From Vampirovibrio sp. (GTDB lineage Bacteria > Cyanobacteriota > Vampirovibrionia > Vampirovibrionales > JAJTHC01): a stretch of DNA of 64,000 bases. Positions 16,888-25,865 of this stretch are shown here, piece after piece. The stretch spans positions 992,001 through 1,056,000 of the forward strand of contig JACEUU010000003.1 of assembly GCA_024998755.1 (NCBI GenBank), in the 5' to 3' direction. The notes beneath the pieces are model-generated. The model made no database searches, was not told the origin of the DNA, and worked only from the letters and a program-made list of their open reading frames with translations. The position numbers were made by a program, and so were the translations under genes. Numbering within the stretch: position 1 is the stretch's first letter; each line of letters opens with the position of its first letter.

Positions 16888-17464
16888 AGGGGCTGTTTTC
16901 AAATACTATAATACCGAATTACATCCCTAGCTCGTTGGCTATCGTGTACTTCACCCCGACTCAAACAAAACAAGGGTCACGGGTTACCCAACCCATCACA
17001 AGCCATGTGGATCTTCGTCGTTTTGCCACCCACACTCTGACCTATTTCCTGAAATTCTTGCCCCCTTTTGCACCCAGCCCCTGTTGGTGAACCACGACCG
17101 TCGTACTATCCACAAAACACATCTCTAAATTCGCTTCTTTGGCTAAGGCTAAGTGAATTCGTTGCCAAAGTCCTTGCTGGTTCCATCGGCGAAACTGGGT
17201 GTAAACGCGTTGCCATGTGCCGTAGCGTTGAGGCAAGTCTCACCACGGAACACCTGTTCTCAACAAGTAGAAAATACCGTTGATTACTTGCCGATGATCG
17301 ATCGGTTTTCTGCCTCGAGTTTCGGTTTTAGTGGGAAACAGGGCGTAAATTTGTGCAAATTGGGTGTCTGTTAGGTCAAATCTCATGGGCTATAGGCTTC
17401 TTATACAAAGGTTACAGCCATATTTTAACAAAAAAAACAACTAATCTATTTGAAAACAGCCCCT
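16888..17464 (-). mobile_element. Decayed IS5-family (IS427-like) element
   Basis: Perfect 18-bp terminal inverted repeats, AGGGGCTGTTTTCAAATA at 16888 and its complement ending at 17464. TA at each edge is consistent with a short target duplication. It is only 577 bases long, shorter than a full member, and its transposase gene is broken (see next entry). Confidence 0.85.
16910..17386 (-). pseudogene. Broken IS5-family transposase
   Basis: Read from ATG 17386: M-R-F-D-L-T-D-T-Q-F-A-Q-I, R-G-R-K-P-I-D-H-R, then V-P-W followed by TGA where the family has Arg (P-W-R-D-L-P). The frame resumes with D-L-P-Q-R-Y-G-T-W-Q-R-V-Y ... C-F-V-D-S-T-T-V (first catalytic Asp), then a frameshift after G-A-K-G-G-K before G-G-K-T-T-K-I-H. 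The region after V-H-D-S-Q is deleted. So it carries a nonsense codon, a frameshift and a C-terminal deletion. Confidence 0.85.
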
Positions 17465-17519
17465 AGTATTGGTTTGGATTTTTTTAAATATCATTAATAA
17501 AGTGAGCACTTTTATACAT

Positions 17520-17663
17520 TAGACCTCTTGCATGACTCGATAGGTGGGTGCAGATTTGAGGAATGAGGAACGGACTGAGGGCGTTTACATAAGGTAAATA
17601 ACTAAAGGAGTACCGCAAATGACAAAAAAGATGCCCCAGATATCGAGTCATGCAAGAGGTCTA
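17520..17663. mobile_element. MITE with 23-bp perfect terminal inverted repeats
   Basis: 144 bases ending in TAGACCTCTTGCATGACTCG and its complement, with no coding capacity. ATT flanks both sides, suggesting a 3-bp target duplication. Its core (G-A-A-C-G-G-A ... A-G-G-G-C-G-T-T-T-A-C-A ... G-A-G-T-A-C-C-G) is shared with the MITE at 61868, which has different ends. It lies just past the 3' end of trmL. Confidence 0.85.
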
Positions 17664-17668
17664 TTATA

Positions 17669-18187
17669 TTACTCAAAACTCCTGCTTGTTAACTCATAGC
17701 ACCAATCCGACAGTTGATGTTGGCGGATTGCTTCGTAAAGCACAATTGCTACAGCATTGGATAAGTTCAAACTTCTCACGCCTGCCAACATCGGTATACG
17801 CACCGCTTGTTGTAAGTTGGACTGCACAAAACTTGGCGGTAATCCCTTCGTCTCGCTGCCAAACACCAATATCGTCTTTTCAGGGTAACTTACTTCAAAG
17901 TGGCTCTGTTTCGCCTTAGAAGAAAGAAAAAACGGCGTGTGCTCAGGATATTTATCCAACAATTCTTGAAAGCTCCACAAATGAATGGGTTCAACCATTT
18001 CCTTGTAGTCCATCGCCGCACGGTCTAATAACTTGTCATCCAACCGAAAGCCTAATTGCCCAATTAAATACAAAGGCTTACCCGTACAAGCACACAACCT
18101 CGTAATATTGCCTGTATTACTAGGTATTTGAGGCTCCACCAAAGCAATGACAATATCAGGCGGGGTAAAACTACATCCGTCCGTCAT
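17669..18187 (-). CDS. trmL: tRNA (cytidine(34)-2'-O)-methyltransferase TrmL
   Basis: A 172-residue SPOUT methyltransferase that 2'-O-methylates the wobble base of certain leucine tRNAs. Signatures: E-P-Q-I-P-S-N-T-G-N-I-x-R (about residues 18-30), F-G-S-E-T-K-G-L-P, and the knot segment R-S-L-N-L-S-N-A-V-A-I-V-L-Y-E-A. Length is normal. Its start overlaps the end of mreB by 17 bases, so the two are probably translationally coupled. A 20-codon fragment of a second, diverged copy lies at 25787. Confidence 0.9.
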   Translation of the reverse strand: MTDGCSFTPPDIVIALVEPQIPSNTGNITRLCACTGKPLYLIGQLGFRLDDKLLDRAAMDYKEMVEPIHLWSFQELLDKYPEHTPFFLSSKAKQSHFEVSYPEKTILVFGSETKGLPPSFVQSNLQQAVRIPMLAGVRSLNLSNAVAIVLYEAIRQHQLSDWCYELTSRSFE

Positions 18188-19235
18188 ATTCAGTCGATTC
18201 TAAAATTTTACGATAAGCCGGATTGGTTAATACTTTTTCAGTCCCTACCACTACGCAGGAAAGCGGGTCTGGTGCAACGTGGATGGGTACTTCTACTTCT
18301 TGCAACAGGTAGTCATCTAGCCCTGCTAGTAAGGCACCGCCACCTGCTAGCCAAATACCTCTATCCATAATATCCGCCGCCATTTCAGGGGGGGTAATAC
18401 TAAGCGTATTTTTGATAGCTTGCACAATTTCTAGCACAGTTGGCATCATGCAATCTCTAATTTCTGAAGAGGTTACTTTTACGGTAAAGGGTAAACCGTT
18501 GGCTAAGCTAATCCCCCGTACATCCATTTCTTCTTCGTCAAGGGTCTTAAAAGCAGACCCTAACTGGATTTTAATCTGTTCAGCGGTACGTTCACCAATG
18601 GCTAAATTATGCACTTCCCGCAAGTGCCGTTGGATGGAATCGCTCATTTCATCGCCCGCCACACGGAGGCTATCGCTAACCACAATGCCGTTTAAGCTGA
18701 CTACGGCTATTTCAGTTGTACCCCCACCAATATCCACAATCATAGAGCCTGTAGGCTTGTCAACAGGCATTCCAGCCCCGATTGCTGCAGCCATCGGCTC
18801 ATCAATAATATTCACAAAACGAGCACCCGCATTATAGGTGGCATCGCCCACGGCACGGCGTTCTACCTCGGTTACACCGCTAGGTACGCATACCACAACC
18901 CGCCCTAAATTCCCCTGAAACATACCCGGTTTGCCCTGAACTTTCTGAATAAACGCCCGAAGCATTTCTTCCGCCCATTCAAAATCCGCAATAACGCCTT
19001 CACGTAAAGGGCGTACAGCCTTGATATTAGCGGGTGTACGACCCATCATTTCACGAGCTTCAATACCCACCGCTAACACTTCATGAGGGCTTTTGCTATA
19101 ATCTATCGCCACCACGGAAGGTTCCCGAAGCACAATGCCTTTGCTAGGCGTGCAGATAAGGGTATTAGCCGTACCAAGGTCTATACCAAGGTCTTGCGTG
19201 GGTTTTGGGGCGAACCAGTTGAAGAAGTTGAACAT
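18171..19235 (-). CDS. mreB: Rod shape-determining protein MreB
   Basis: About 354 residues. The frame is open from 19310, but ATG 19235 gives M-F-N-F-F-N-W-F-A-P, a typical membrane-binding amphipathic N-terminus just before the first phosphate motif D-L-G-T-A-N-T. Other actin-fold motifs: D-I-G-G-G-T-T-E, the adenosine motif L-A-G-G-G-A-L-L, and E-P-M-A-A-A-I-G-A-G. MreB polymerises on the inner membrane and directs side-wall peptidoglycan synthesis. mreC/mreD do not follow; instead the stop overlaps the start of trmL. The upstream ribosome site is weak. Confidence 0.92.
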   Translation of the reverse strand: MFNFFNWFAPKPTQDLGIDLGTANTLICTPSKGIVLREPSVVAIDYSKSPHEVLAVGIEAREMMGRTPANIKAVRPLREGVIADFEWAEEMLRAFIQKVQGKPGMFQGNLGRVVVCVPSGVTEVERRAVGDATYNAGARFVNIIDEPMAAAIGAGMPVDKPTGSMIVDIGGGTTEIAVVSLNGIVVSDSLRVAGDEMSDSIQRHLREVHNLAIGERTAEQIKIQLGSAFKTLDEEEMDVRGISLANGLPFTVKVTSSEIRDCMMPTVLEIVQAIKNTLSITPPEMAADIMDRGIWLAGGGALLAGLDDYLLQEVEVPIHVAPDPLSCVVVGTEKVLTNPAYRKILESTEYDGRM

Positions 19236-19324
19236 TGTTTGAACGAAACCTAATGAATTTATGAAGAATACAACACCCTTCATTGTAAGCCGAATAAGTA
19301 AAAGAACCAAGTCTTTTTTTGAGA

Positions 19325-19545
19325 AATTCTTGTATAAACTTGACTGTTTGCCAGTTATTCAAGACCCACTTGAAATAAAGGTAAAGAATCAAGTTTGTCA
19401 TCACTTTGAACGATTGAAATCCTGAAGAGGCTTATGGGGCTTTGGTTTTAGGGAATTTAACCCAAAGCCCCACTTGATTGTTTACCAAGAATTCAAGACC
19501 CACTTGATTTTAAGGAATTATTTCAATAAGCACTTGAATTTCTGG
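19325..19545. repeat. Cluster of short C-A-C-T-T-G-A repeats upstream of mreB
   Basis: The motif AAGACCCACTTGA or near variants occurs several times, at about 19360-19375, 19465-19477 and 19493-19510, with degenerate copies around 19528-19540 and its inverse TCAAG nearby. TTCAAGACCCACTTGA occurs twice exactly. This could be a set of regulator-binding sites for mreB or a decaying repeat. Confidence 0.5.
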
Positions 19546-19572
19546 TAGGGAATCAAAATGGAAATATTTTTT

Positions 19573-19647
19573 GTTTGTAGGGGCGGATTGTATCCGCCCG
19601 AAACTATTAACCTTAAACGGGCGGATGCAATCCGCCCCTACGGAGGA
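19573..19647. repeat. GGGGCGGAT palindromic repeat, second copy
   Basis: GTAGGGGCGGATTGTATCCG and the inverse GGATGCAATCCGCCCCTAC enclose an AT-rich centre. Same family as 10006-10105. Confidence 0.75.
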
Positions 19648-19679
19648 GCGAGGAATGGCGTTGGGGGATTTTTGGAGGG

Positions 19680-19714
19680 TGTACACCCCCGTGAAACGAT
19701 TGTATACTGGGTAA
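19680..19714 (+). promoter_or_regulatory. Candidate promoter giving a leaderless transcript
   Basis: TGTACA (4/6 match to a -35 box) and TATACT (19703-19708) with a 17-base spacer. The transcription start would fall at or one base before the ATG at 19715. No Shine-Dalgarno sequence is present there. Confidence 0.4.
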
Positions 19715-21280
19715 ATGACAAACCTACCCCCCCCAACCCAAGAATTAAAAGACCGAGTAGCCGAAGCCCTAATTTCAAACATACTAGATATAAGCAATTG
19801 CACCATTTCTGTAGAGTTTAATTTGTCAGGCTTATTAAAGCAATTTGGGCTACCTGAAATAAAAGTAGAAGTTGAAAATAAAGAAGGTGGTAAAGAATTT
19901 AGAACAACCATTGATTGTCCTTTTGACTTGAATGCACAGAATGCGACATTTAACCAAATGGTAAATTTTAACTTTATTACGTTTAACAATAAGGTAAATT
20001 TTCGCAATGCTACATTTAAAAAAGATGTAGCATTCGGAAGAACAACATTTAACGAAAATGTAGATTTTACTCAAGCAAAATTCGAGAACAATGTATGTTT
20101 TGGTGGTTTTTTTGAAAAAAAGGTAGATTTTAATCAAACCGTTTTTAATGATGTAACTTTTGCATCAGTTTTTGATAAAGATGTATTTTTTATAAATGTA
20201 GCATTTAATCAAAGTGTAGACTTTTTGGAAGCACAATTTAATGAAAATGTTTATTTTACTTTGGTGGATTTTAACCAAAGTATACTTTTTCACTCTGTAA
20301 AGTTTCATAACAAAATACATTTTAAGTTTTGTCGATTTAAAAACTTGGTAAAGCTCAATCCTATAGAAATTTGTAGTGGTAAAGGTAGTTTCTTTTTCCA
20401 CAAATGTCAAATGTTAGAAAAAAGTTGTTTAGTTGTTGATTGCGAAAATCAAAAAGCTGAGCTACTTTGGTTTTTAGGTTTATCTAGTTTGGAATGTGAT
20501 GGGGATGCGGTGAGGGTAAAAATTCGGAATTTAAGCCCCAAATCTAACGCTAAAATCCAGTTTAAAGATTGTCATTTTTATGGGAAAAACGTGGCGTTCA
20601 CTAATGTCGCAATGGAAAACGTTACCGTTACAAGGGGGAATACCGTTAAAGGGATGTTGTTCGACCACTGCCATTTTAAAGAAAAAGCACTACCCAAAAA
20701 ATTTCCCGATAACCTATTGGGTCATTTAGAATTCAAAGCCCTTGTTAGCAGTGAAATGGATAGCATTAAAGACCTTGCCCTAATGTACGCCAGCTTAAAA
20801 ACCACCGCCACCGAAGGGGGTGAAACCCAGCTGGCTAACGATTTCCACTTCTGGCAACAATACTACCAAGGCAAACTCAAATTTTCTCCATGGAACACCA
20901 TCTACAAATATACCTCCGCCTACGGGCAAGACGTTAAGCTACCGCTAGCATGGTTTTTCAGCCTCTTTATCAACGGCATCTACTTCTATGCACTAGCATT
21001 AACCGACTTCAACACCACTTCCCTGCAAAACGGCATCGACTATTTCAACAATCTATGGGTAAAAGGCTTACCCATCAGCATCAGTAGCAGTCTACCCTTC
21101 ATGTTCAGCGATAATGACACCATCAAAGCCCTGCTACCCATCTTACCCCAAACCATCCGCTTCGATTGGGATTTTTGGCGGGTTGTCGGGTTCTATTTCG
21201 GTTACATTCTGCAACATCTAGCCCAAGGGTTCGTACTCTTCCAAATTGGGGCAGCCATTAGAAATAAAGTAAAGCGGTAG
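19715..21280 (+). CDS. Pentapeptide-repeat membrane protein
   Basis: 521 residues. Residues about 70-215 consist of Phe-spaced units (F-N-x-x-V-N-F-x-x-x-x-F) in groups of about eight to ten residues, the Pentapeptide_3 pattern, which should form a right-handed beta-helix. A second looser block follows (about 270-320). The C-terminal 150 residues include hydrophobic segments (W-F-F-S-L-F-I-N-G-I-Y-F-Y-A-L-A-L and V-V-G-F-Y-F-G-Y-I-L) typical of membrane-anchored family members. The first 20 codons are polar, so there is no signal peptide. Codon usage in the repeat region is strongly AT-rich compared with the C-terminal part. Function unknown. Confidence 0.8.
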   Translation: MTNLPPPTQELKDRVAEALISNILDISNCTISVEFNLSGLLKQFGLPEIKVEVENKEGGKEFRTTIDCPFDLNAQNATFNQMVNFNFITFNNKVNFRNATFKKDVAFGRTTFNENVDFTQAKFENNVCFGGFFEKKVDFNQTVFNDVTFASVFDKDVFFINVAFNQSVDFLEAQFNENVYFTLVDFNQSILFHSVKFHNKIHFKFCRFKNLVKLNPIEICSGKGSFFFHKCQMLEKSCLVVDCENQKAELLWFLGLSSLECDGDAVRVKIRNLSPKSNAKIQFKDCHFYGKNVAFTNVAMENVTVTRGNTVKGMLFDHCHFKEKALPKKFPDNLLGHLEFKALVSSEMDSIKDLALMYASLKTTATEGGETQLANDFHFWQQYYQGKLKFSPWNTIYKYTSAYGQDVKLPLAWFFSLFINGIYFYALALTDFNTTSLQNGIDYFNNLWVKGLPISISSSLPFMFSDNDTIKALLPILPQTIRFDWDFWRVVGFYFGYILQHLAQGFVLFQIGAAIRNKVKR

Positions 21281-21285
21281 CGATG

Positions 21286-21357
21286 GGGGGGCGAACGAGC
21301 CCGCCTGAAAGGCGAGTGAGCCCCCAGCCGTTGCCGATGCTTCGCATCGGCAACGGC
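21286..21357. repeat. G/C-rich hairpins after the pentapeptide gene
   Basis: A 14-bp perfect stem with a 3-base loop (21327-21357, arms GCCGTTGCCGATGC) follows a looser GGGGG / CCCCC hairpin. There is no T-run, so it is more likely a repeat than a terminator. Confidence 0.6.
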
Positions 21358-21387
21358 AAGCCATAGGTAGAAGTCGGGGGGGGGTAC

Positions 21388-21575
21388 TACCCCCTCTCCC
21401 TTAGGGAGAGGGTTGGGGTGAGGGATTCAACAAACTCCAGTCTAAAATGATTAGCCCGAAGCAACAATTTTAAGAATACCCCCTGCGTTAGTTGGGGTGC
21501 CGTAGGGTGAAAACCCGCCGTTTACGATGATTAACTGTTCCCTCTCCCTCTGGGAGAGGGCTAGGGTGAGGGAAG
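21388..21575. repeat. Two copies of the CCCTCTCCC...GGTGAGGG repeat
   Basis: CCCCCTCTCCCTTAGGGAGA at about 21388 and CCCTCTCCCTCTGGGAGAGG at about 21540, each ending in GGTGAGGG, in direct orientation. The same family is at 12459-12583. No gene is seen in 21281-21717. Confidence 0.7.
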
Positions 21576-21717
21576 GCGGGGTTGAATGCAACGCACAACA
21601 CAACGGCGGGCTTCTAGCCCGAAACGCCCAAAAGAAAGACCGCCAAGCCTATTTGACCTATAATAAAACTGCAAGCCATCAACAATAATAATGCTAAAGC
21701 AGTAAAGTTCAAACCCA

Positions 21718-24700
21718 ATGACCACCGCAGACCACGATATTTTCAACCCCATACCCACACTACTAGCCGTAACGCAAAAATACAACGGCGAACTGTTGGC
21801 ATACATTGAGGACAAGCTAACCCTCAACAGCCAACAAAAAATAGCCTGCATGGCACCCAAAACACAAGCCATCCAAGTGTTAGCAGGGGCAGGCACGGGC
21901 AAAACCATGCTCATCACCGCCCGAACCCTCAAACTACTAGACGACCTACTAAAAGCCAACATACCCGCACCCGAAAACCGCCTACTGGTGCTAACCTTCA
22001 CCGAAAAAGCCGCTGGCGAAATGAAACATCGCATACAAACCCATCTAGCCAAAGCAGGCTACAGAGGCACCCTACCCGATACCGCCATCGCCACCTTCCA
22101 CAGCTTCTGCAACACCCTACTACAACGCCACAGCACCGAATTAGCCCACCTACCCACCGAAATAAGCCTTGCCGACAGCCCCCAACAACAAGCCGAATTC
22201 GACAAGCTCATCCAACGCATTCAACAAGGGTTGACCCAAAACATCCGCTCCACCCTAGAAGTCTACCATCTACACCCCATCGTGGGCGGGAGCTTTGAAG
22301 GCACACCCATCGGCATAGATTGCCTTAGCCCCAAAAGCCTAGAATCCCTCCCCATCAGCCGATTAGACGCTTATTTGGAAAGCTTCCCCGCCCTCATCAA
22401 ACGCATTAAAGCCTACGGCTTGCAACCCGATGAATTTCGGGCAATGGCAAGAAAACAGACGATTGCCTTTACCGAAACCCTTAAAACGCTCCCAATGATG
22501 CAAGGGGGCGTGCCAATTGAAACCGTAGATACGCTGCTAACCCAATGGGCAAAGCACTTAAAGTCCCACGCCAGTGCGTTTTGGTTTCAGCAATTGCAAG
22601 GCTATAGTGAAGATTATAAAGTCATCAAAGACCAATTTGGCGAAACACTGTGGCGGAAGTTAAAAGATTTATACTACGTTGTGGCAGGAAAAGAAGCCAC
22701 CTACGGCAATAAGCTAAAAACCGTGATGCCCTTTGACCCCGCCTTTTTAGACGAAATTTGCCAGCTAGAACTGCAAGTGATAGACCACATTTCGGCGTTT
22801 TATGCCCTGTATCAGCAAGCGTTAAGGCGAAAAGGGTTGTTAGATTTTGATGACCTTATCAATGAAAGTATCGTGTTGTTGCGGGGAAATGAGCCGTTAA
22901 GAAGACGGTATCAGCAATGGTTTGAAGCGATTTTAGTCGATGAATTTCAAGATACTAACGGAAGCCAGTTGGCGTTGTTGCGTCTGTTAATGCGGAAACA
23001 ACCCGAATACGACCATCCCAACCTCATGGTGGTTGGCGACCCGAAACAATCGATTTACGGGTTTCGGTTCGCTCAAAAAGAAAATTTAAATCTGATTTTT
23101 GAGGGGATTCCTGAAGAACAGGTATTACGATTAACGCTAGTTAATAATTATCGTTCCGTACCGGCGGTGATTGCGTGTTCCAACCAAGTCGCTCAAAATT
23201 TGGCGGAAACCGCAGAAGAACGGCAGGCTGAAGTGCCTCTGGTAGCCATACAAAAACCCAAACATACGGACGAAGAAGCAGCTATTCACTGGGTAACGCT
23301 AGGCAAGGTTGTTGGGGCTTTTAAAAATGGGGAAGTGAAACGAGAATCGCTCGGGGCAAGCCAAAACAGTGCGGAAGATGCAATCGCCTTAGAGGTGCTT
23401 CGGCAAGTAACGCAACAAGGCAGGAAACTGGTGGATTGCTGCGTGTTAGTGCGGTCTAAACTGGAAGGCAAGCGGGTGGCTACCGCTCTGCAATTGTTGG
23501 GCATTCCCTATTTACTAGGGGCGGATTCATTGTTTTTTAGCCAGCCCGAAGTGCAGTTTACCTTAGCCGTTTTACGTCTACTTCACAACGCTACTGATAC
23601 GTTAGCATGGACGCAACTGCTACAAGGCGTGCTTTCCGCCAAAGGGTTGGCTCAATTGTTGAAGTTGGTGCGGGTTGCCAGTAAACCCAATGAACCGTTT
23701 GCCAAGCATTTTTCGCCCGACCTACAAACTCAATTAGCCTTACAACCCACCACAGTGAGAGCCTTGGTGGTGTTAGCCCATTTTCCCGTGCCGGATGTTT
23801 CAACTGCCGAAGCGGATTTACTCAAGCAAGTGGCTCAATTTTTGTTGGATGCCACGGCATCGCTCCACCAAGAAGACGCCATCAACGTTGTAATCAAATC
23901 AACCCAAACCCTGCTAGAAGCCTTCAATACGCAACAATCAAACACCCAAAAACGACAAGGGGCTATTGTGCTAAAACAATGCTTCTATTGGCTAGAAACC
24001 CTTTGGCAACCGCTACCCGCCAAAGCCAAGCAGTTGACCGTTTTATGGAAGCTCATTAAAAAAGCCCAAGAAGACCCCCAATTCAAGTTGCCCACCTTAG
24101 CACAAGGCTTGGATGGGCTACAAGCCGTTCGGATTATGACCATCCACAGTGCGAAAGGGTTGGAATTCCCCCTTGTATTTGTTTACTGGGTACGAGGAAG
24201 CCGAGGTAAAGTAGAAAGTGAACGCTTACTGTTTGACCCGCAATTTTCAGGGTTCGGCGGGTTTGGGTTGATGATGAAAGACTTTACCCAACACCCCGTA
24301 GTGAAACCTGATTTTTACCGAACCATCTGGCATAAACACCGCGAAAGTTTTGAAGAACAACGCCTATTCTACGTTGCCCTAACCCGAGCTAAAGAACAAC
24401 TATGGGTATTTAGGCACGGCACTTCCGCCCCATGGACGCAATTTCCGCTAAGTACCGCCAGCCAAGAATTTCGGGTGCTAGATGAAGCGGACGAAATGGA
24501 TGCCCTCTGGTTGGAAAATTACGCCAATCCGCAAGAAAATAAAGTAGGGTGGCAACAACAACTAGAACAACAATTGGAAAGAATGGTAACACAAACGACA
24601 GTAGCAGTGGGTGAAAATGAGGGTGCATTTGCGATGATGAGTGCTACCCAAAAAACAAAACCCACCTTAACACCAGCAGAAACAGCCCCTATTCACATCA

Positions 24701-25554
24701 ATTTTTCTGCTTTGGAAAAACTAAGCCAGTGTGCCACTTGGTACTGGCGAAGTGCAGTCATGAAAGAACCCATCTGGGAGCAAAAAAGCACCCATAGTGT
24801 AGACGCTTCGACCGTGCTAGATTCAATAACTTTGGCTGGACGACAAGGGAGTTTAGTGCACAGGTTGATTGAAACATACTACCGGCTAGGTGGAGTTACA
24901 GAAGCTACCGCCAGTGCGTATGAAACCGTCGCCCAGCAGGCGTTGGCTGGTATTGAATTCGTCCAAGCTGAAACCATCAAACAAGCGGCATTGGGGTTGT
25001 TAACTCAATTTGATGCGTCTGCGTATGGGTGGAATGCCTTGAAAACGCAAGGGTGGCGAGTAATGGCACCTGAACAACGCTTACAATTTTTGTTACCACC
25101 TACCAATGGCTCGTCTGATTCAGCCCGTTTTGAGGTAGCGGGTCAGGTAGATGCGTTGTTTTTCAACCCAGAAACCACGACTTACAGGCTGGTGGATTTT
25201 AAAACAAATGCCGTGCTAAAGCCTGAGAAAAAAGCCCTCTATTTTGAGCAATTGGCGTTGTATGCGTGGGGATTACGCTTGAACAACCCTGCATTACAAT
25301 TGCCTGCTAGCCAAGTGGAGCTGGTACATTTATCTACCCAGCTGCAGGCAGTTGAAACGCATACGCTGGCGGATTTTACGACGAATTTACCAACCGACGG
25401 GGCTTCAACTTGGTTGAAGCGACAGTTAGGGCGAGTGGTTGCTGGGCAGGAACAAACGATTATTACTAGCCACGTACCAGCCCCCCAAGTGGCAAGCCCA
25501 CCGTGTAGGCAGTGCCCCTACGCCAAACAGGGGTGTGAACACCGAGTAGGGTAA
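21718..25554 (+). CDS. UvrD-family helicase fused to RecB-type nuclease (AddA-like)
   Basis: 1278 residues. An SF1 helicase with Walker A A-G-A-G-T-G-K-T (about residue 57), Walker B V-D-E-F-Q-D-T, motif III V-G-D-P-K-Q-S-I-Y-G-F-R, motif V T-I-H-S-A-K-G-L-E-F and motif VI Y-V-A-L-T-R-A. The C-terminal 280 residues are a PD-(D/E)XK nuclease: H in G-S-L-V-H-R-L-I-E, G-Q-V-D-A-L, L-V-D-F-K-T, and Q-L-A-L-Y-A-W. The end C-R-Q-C-P-Y-A-K-Q-G-C, plus an upstream Cys near 1004, forms the 4Fe-4S staple seen in AddB/AdnB-type nucleases. It likely processes double-strand DNA ends for recombination. A partner AddB is not adjacent. Confidence 0.88.
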   Translation: MTTADHDIFNPIPTLLAVTQKYNGELLAYIEDKLTLNSQQKIACMAPKTQAIQVLAGAGTGKTMLITARTLKLLDDLLKANIPAPENRLLVLTFTEKAAGEMKHRIQTHLAKAGYRGTLPDTAIATFHSFCNTLLQRHSTELAHLPTEISLADSPQQQAEFDKLIQRIQQGLTQNIRSTLEVYHLHPIVGGSFEGTPIGIDCLSPKSLESLPISRLDAYLESFPALIKRIKAYGLQPDEFRAMARKQTIAFTETLKTLPMMQGGVPIETVDTLLTQWAKHLKSHASAFWFQQLQGYSEDYKVIKDQFGETLWRKLKDLYYVVAGKEATYGNKLKTVMPFDPAFLDEICQLELQVIDHISAFYALYQQALRRKGLLDFDDLINESIVLLRGNEPLRRRYQQWFEAILVDEFQDTNGSQLALLRLLMRKQPEYDHPNLMVVGDPKQSIYGFRFAQKENLNLIFEGIPEEQVLRLTLVNNYRSVPAVIACSNQVAQNLAETAEERQAEVPLVAIQKPKHTDEEAAIHWVTLGKVVGAFKNGEVKRESLGASQNSAEDAIALEVLRQVTQQGRKLVDCCVLVRSKLEGKRVATALQLLGIPYLLGADSLFFSQPEVQFTLAVLRLLHNATDTLAWTQLLQGVLSAKGLAQLLKLVRVASKPNEPFAKHFSPDLQTQLALQPTTVRALVVLAHFPVPDVSTAEADLLKQVAQFLLDATASLHQEDAINVVIKSTQTLLEAFNTQQSNTQKRQGAIVLKQCFYWLETLWQPLPAKAKQLTVLWKLIKKAQEDPQFKLPTLAQGLDGLQAVRIMTIHSAKGLEFPLVFVYWVRGSRGKVESERLLFDPQFSGFGGFGLMMKDFTQHPVVKPDFYRTIWHKHRESFEEQRLFYVALTRAKEQLWVFRHGTSAPWTQFPLSTASQEFRVLDEADEMDALWLENYANPQENKVGWQQQLEQQLERMVTQTTVAVGENEGAFAMMSATQKTKPTLTPAETAPIHINFSALEKLSQCATWYWRSAVMKEPIWEQKSTHSVDASTVLDSITLAGRQGSLVHRLIETYYRLGGVTEATASAYETVAQQALAGIEFVQAETIKQAALGLLTQFDASAYGWNALKTQGWRVMAPEQRLQFLLPPTNGSSDSARFEVAGQVDALFFNPETTTYRLVDFKTNAVLKPEKKALYFEQLALYAWGLRLNNPALQLPASQVELVHLSTQLQAVETHTLADFTTNLPTDGASTWLKRQLGRVVAGQEQTIITSHVPAPQVASPPCRQCPYAKQGCEHRVG

Positions 25555-25632
25555 TACCCACTTTGATGTTCACAACCTCTGTTATACCAATTAAACGATT
25601 AAATATCGTGTTCTAAAATCGATTGTTGTTAA

Positions 25633-25786
25633 TAACTTTCGCTGGTTGGTTTGTCAGGGGACTGCTGTTTGGCAGCCCCCCGACACCCCCCACAAACTTA
25701 GGGGTTTACCCCTAAGAACCCCCGAAAAAACACCCCCTATGCCACTACGGGCATTGACGAGGGGATGCTGGAATGCTCTTTTTGCC
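25633..25786 (+). repeat. Interspersed repeat, short form; empty site of the IS110 element
   Basis: CTGGTTGGTTTGTCAGGGGA, then the hairpin around CTGCTGTTTGGCAG, a second hairpin at AGGGGTTTACCCCT, and GGGCATTGACGAGGGGATGC. The same sequence flanks the IS110 element on both sides (35711-35726 and 36848-36965), so this copy shows the uninterrupted target. Confidence 0.8.
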
Positions 25787-25849
25787 CCTGCGGTAGCCAT
25801 TGTGCTTTACGAGGCAATTCGTCAACACCAACTAGCCGATTGGTGTTAG
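25787..25849 (+). pseudogene. Fragment of a second trmL gene (last 20 codons)
   Basis: Encodes A-V-A-I-V-L-Y-E-A-I-R-Q-H-Q-L-A-D-W-C then TAG, almost the same as the C-terminal part of the trmL product at 17669. The DNA differs mainly at third codon positions, so the two copies diverged while both were functional. The rest of this gene is gone, replaced by the repeat directly before it. Confidence 0.75.
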
Positions 25850-25865
25850 CCTACTAGCAGATAAT

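Noticed and set aside
17042..17236. Possible reassignment of TGA as an amino acid codon
   Set aside because: A TGA interrupts the IS5-like transposase at 17236, but the same gene also has a frameshift and a deletion, and TGA ends genuine genes elsewhere (for example the IS630 N-terminal ORF), so it is simple decay.
10006..19647. GGGGCGGAT palindromes as part of a CRISPR array
   Set aside because: Copies are isolated, palindromic over their whole length and not spaced regularly; no cas genes are present.
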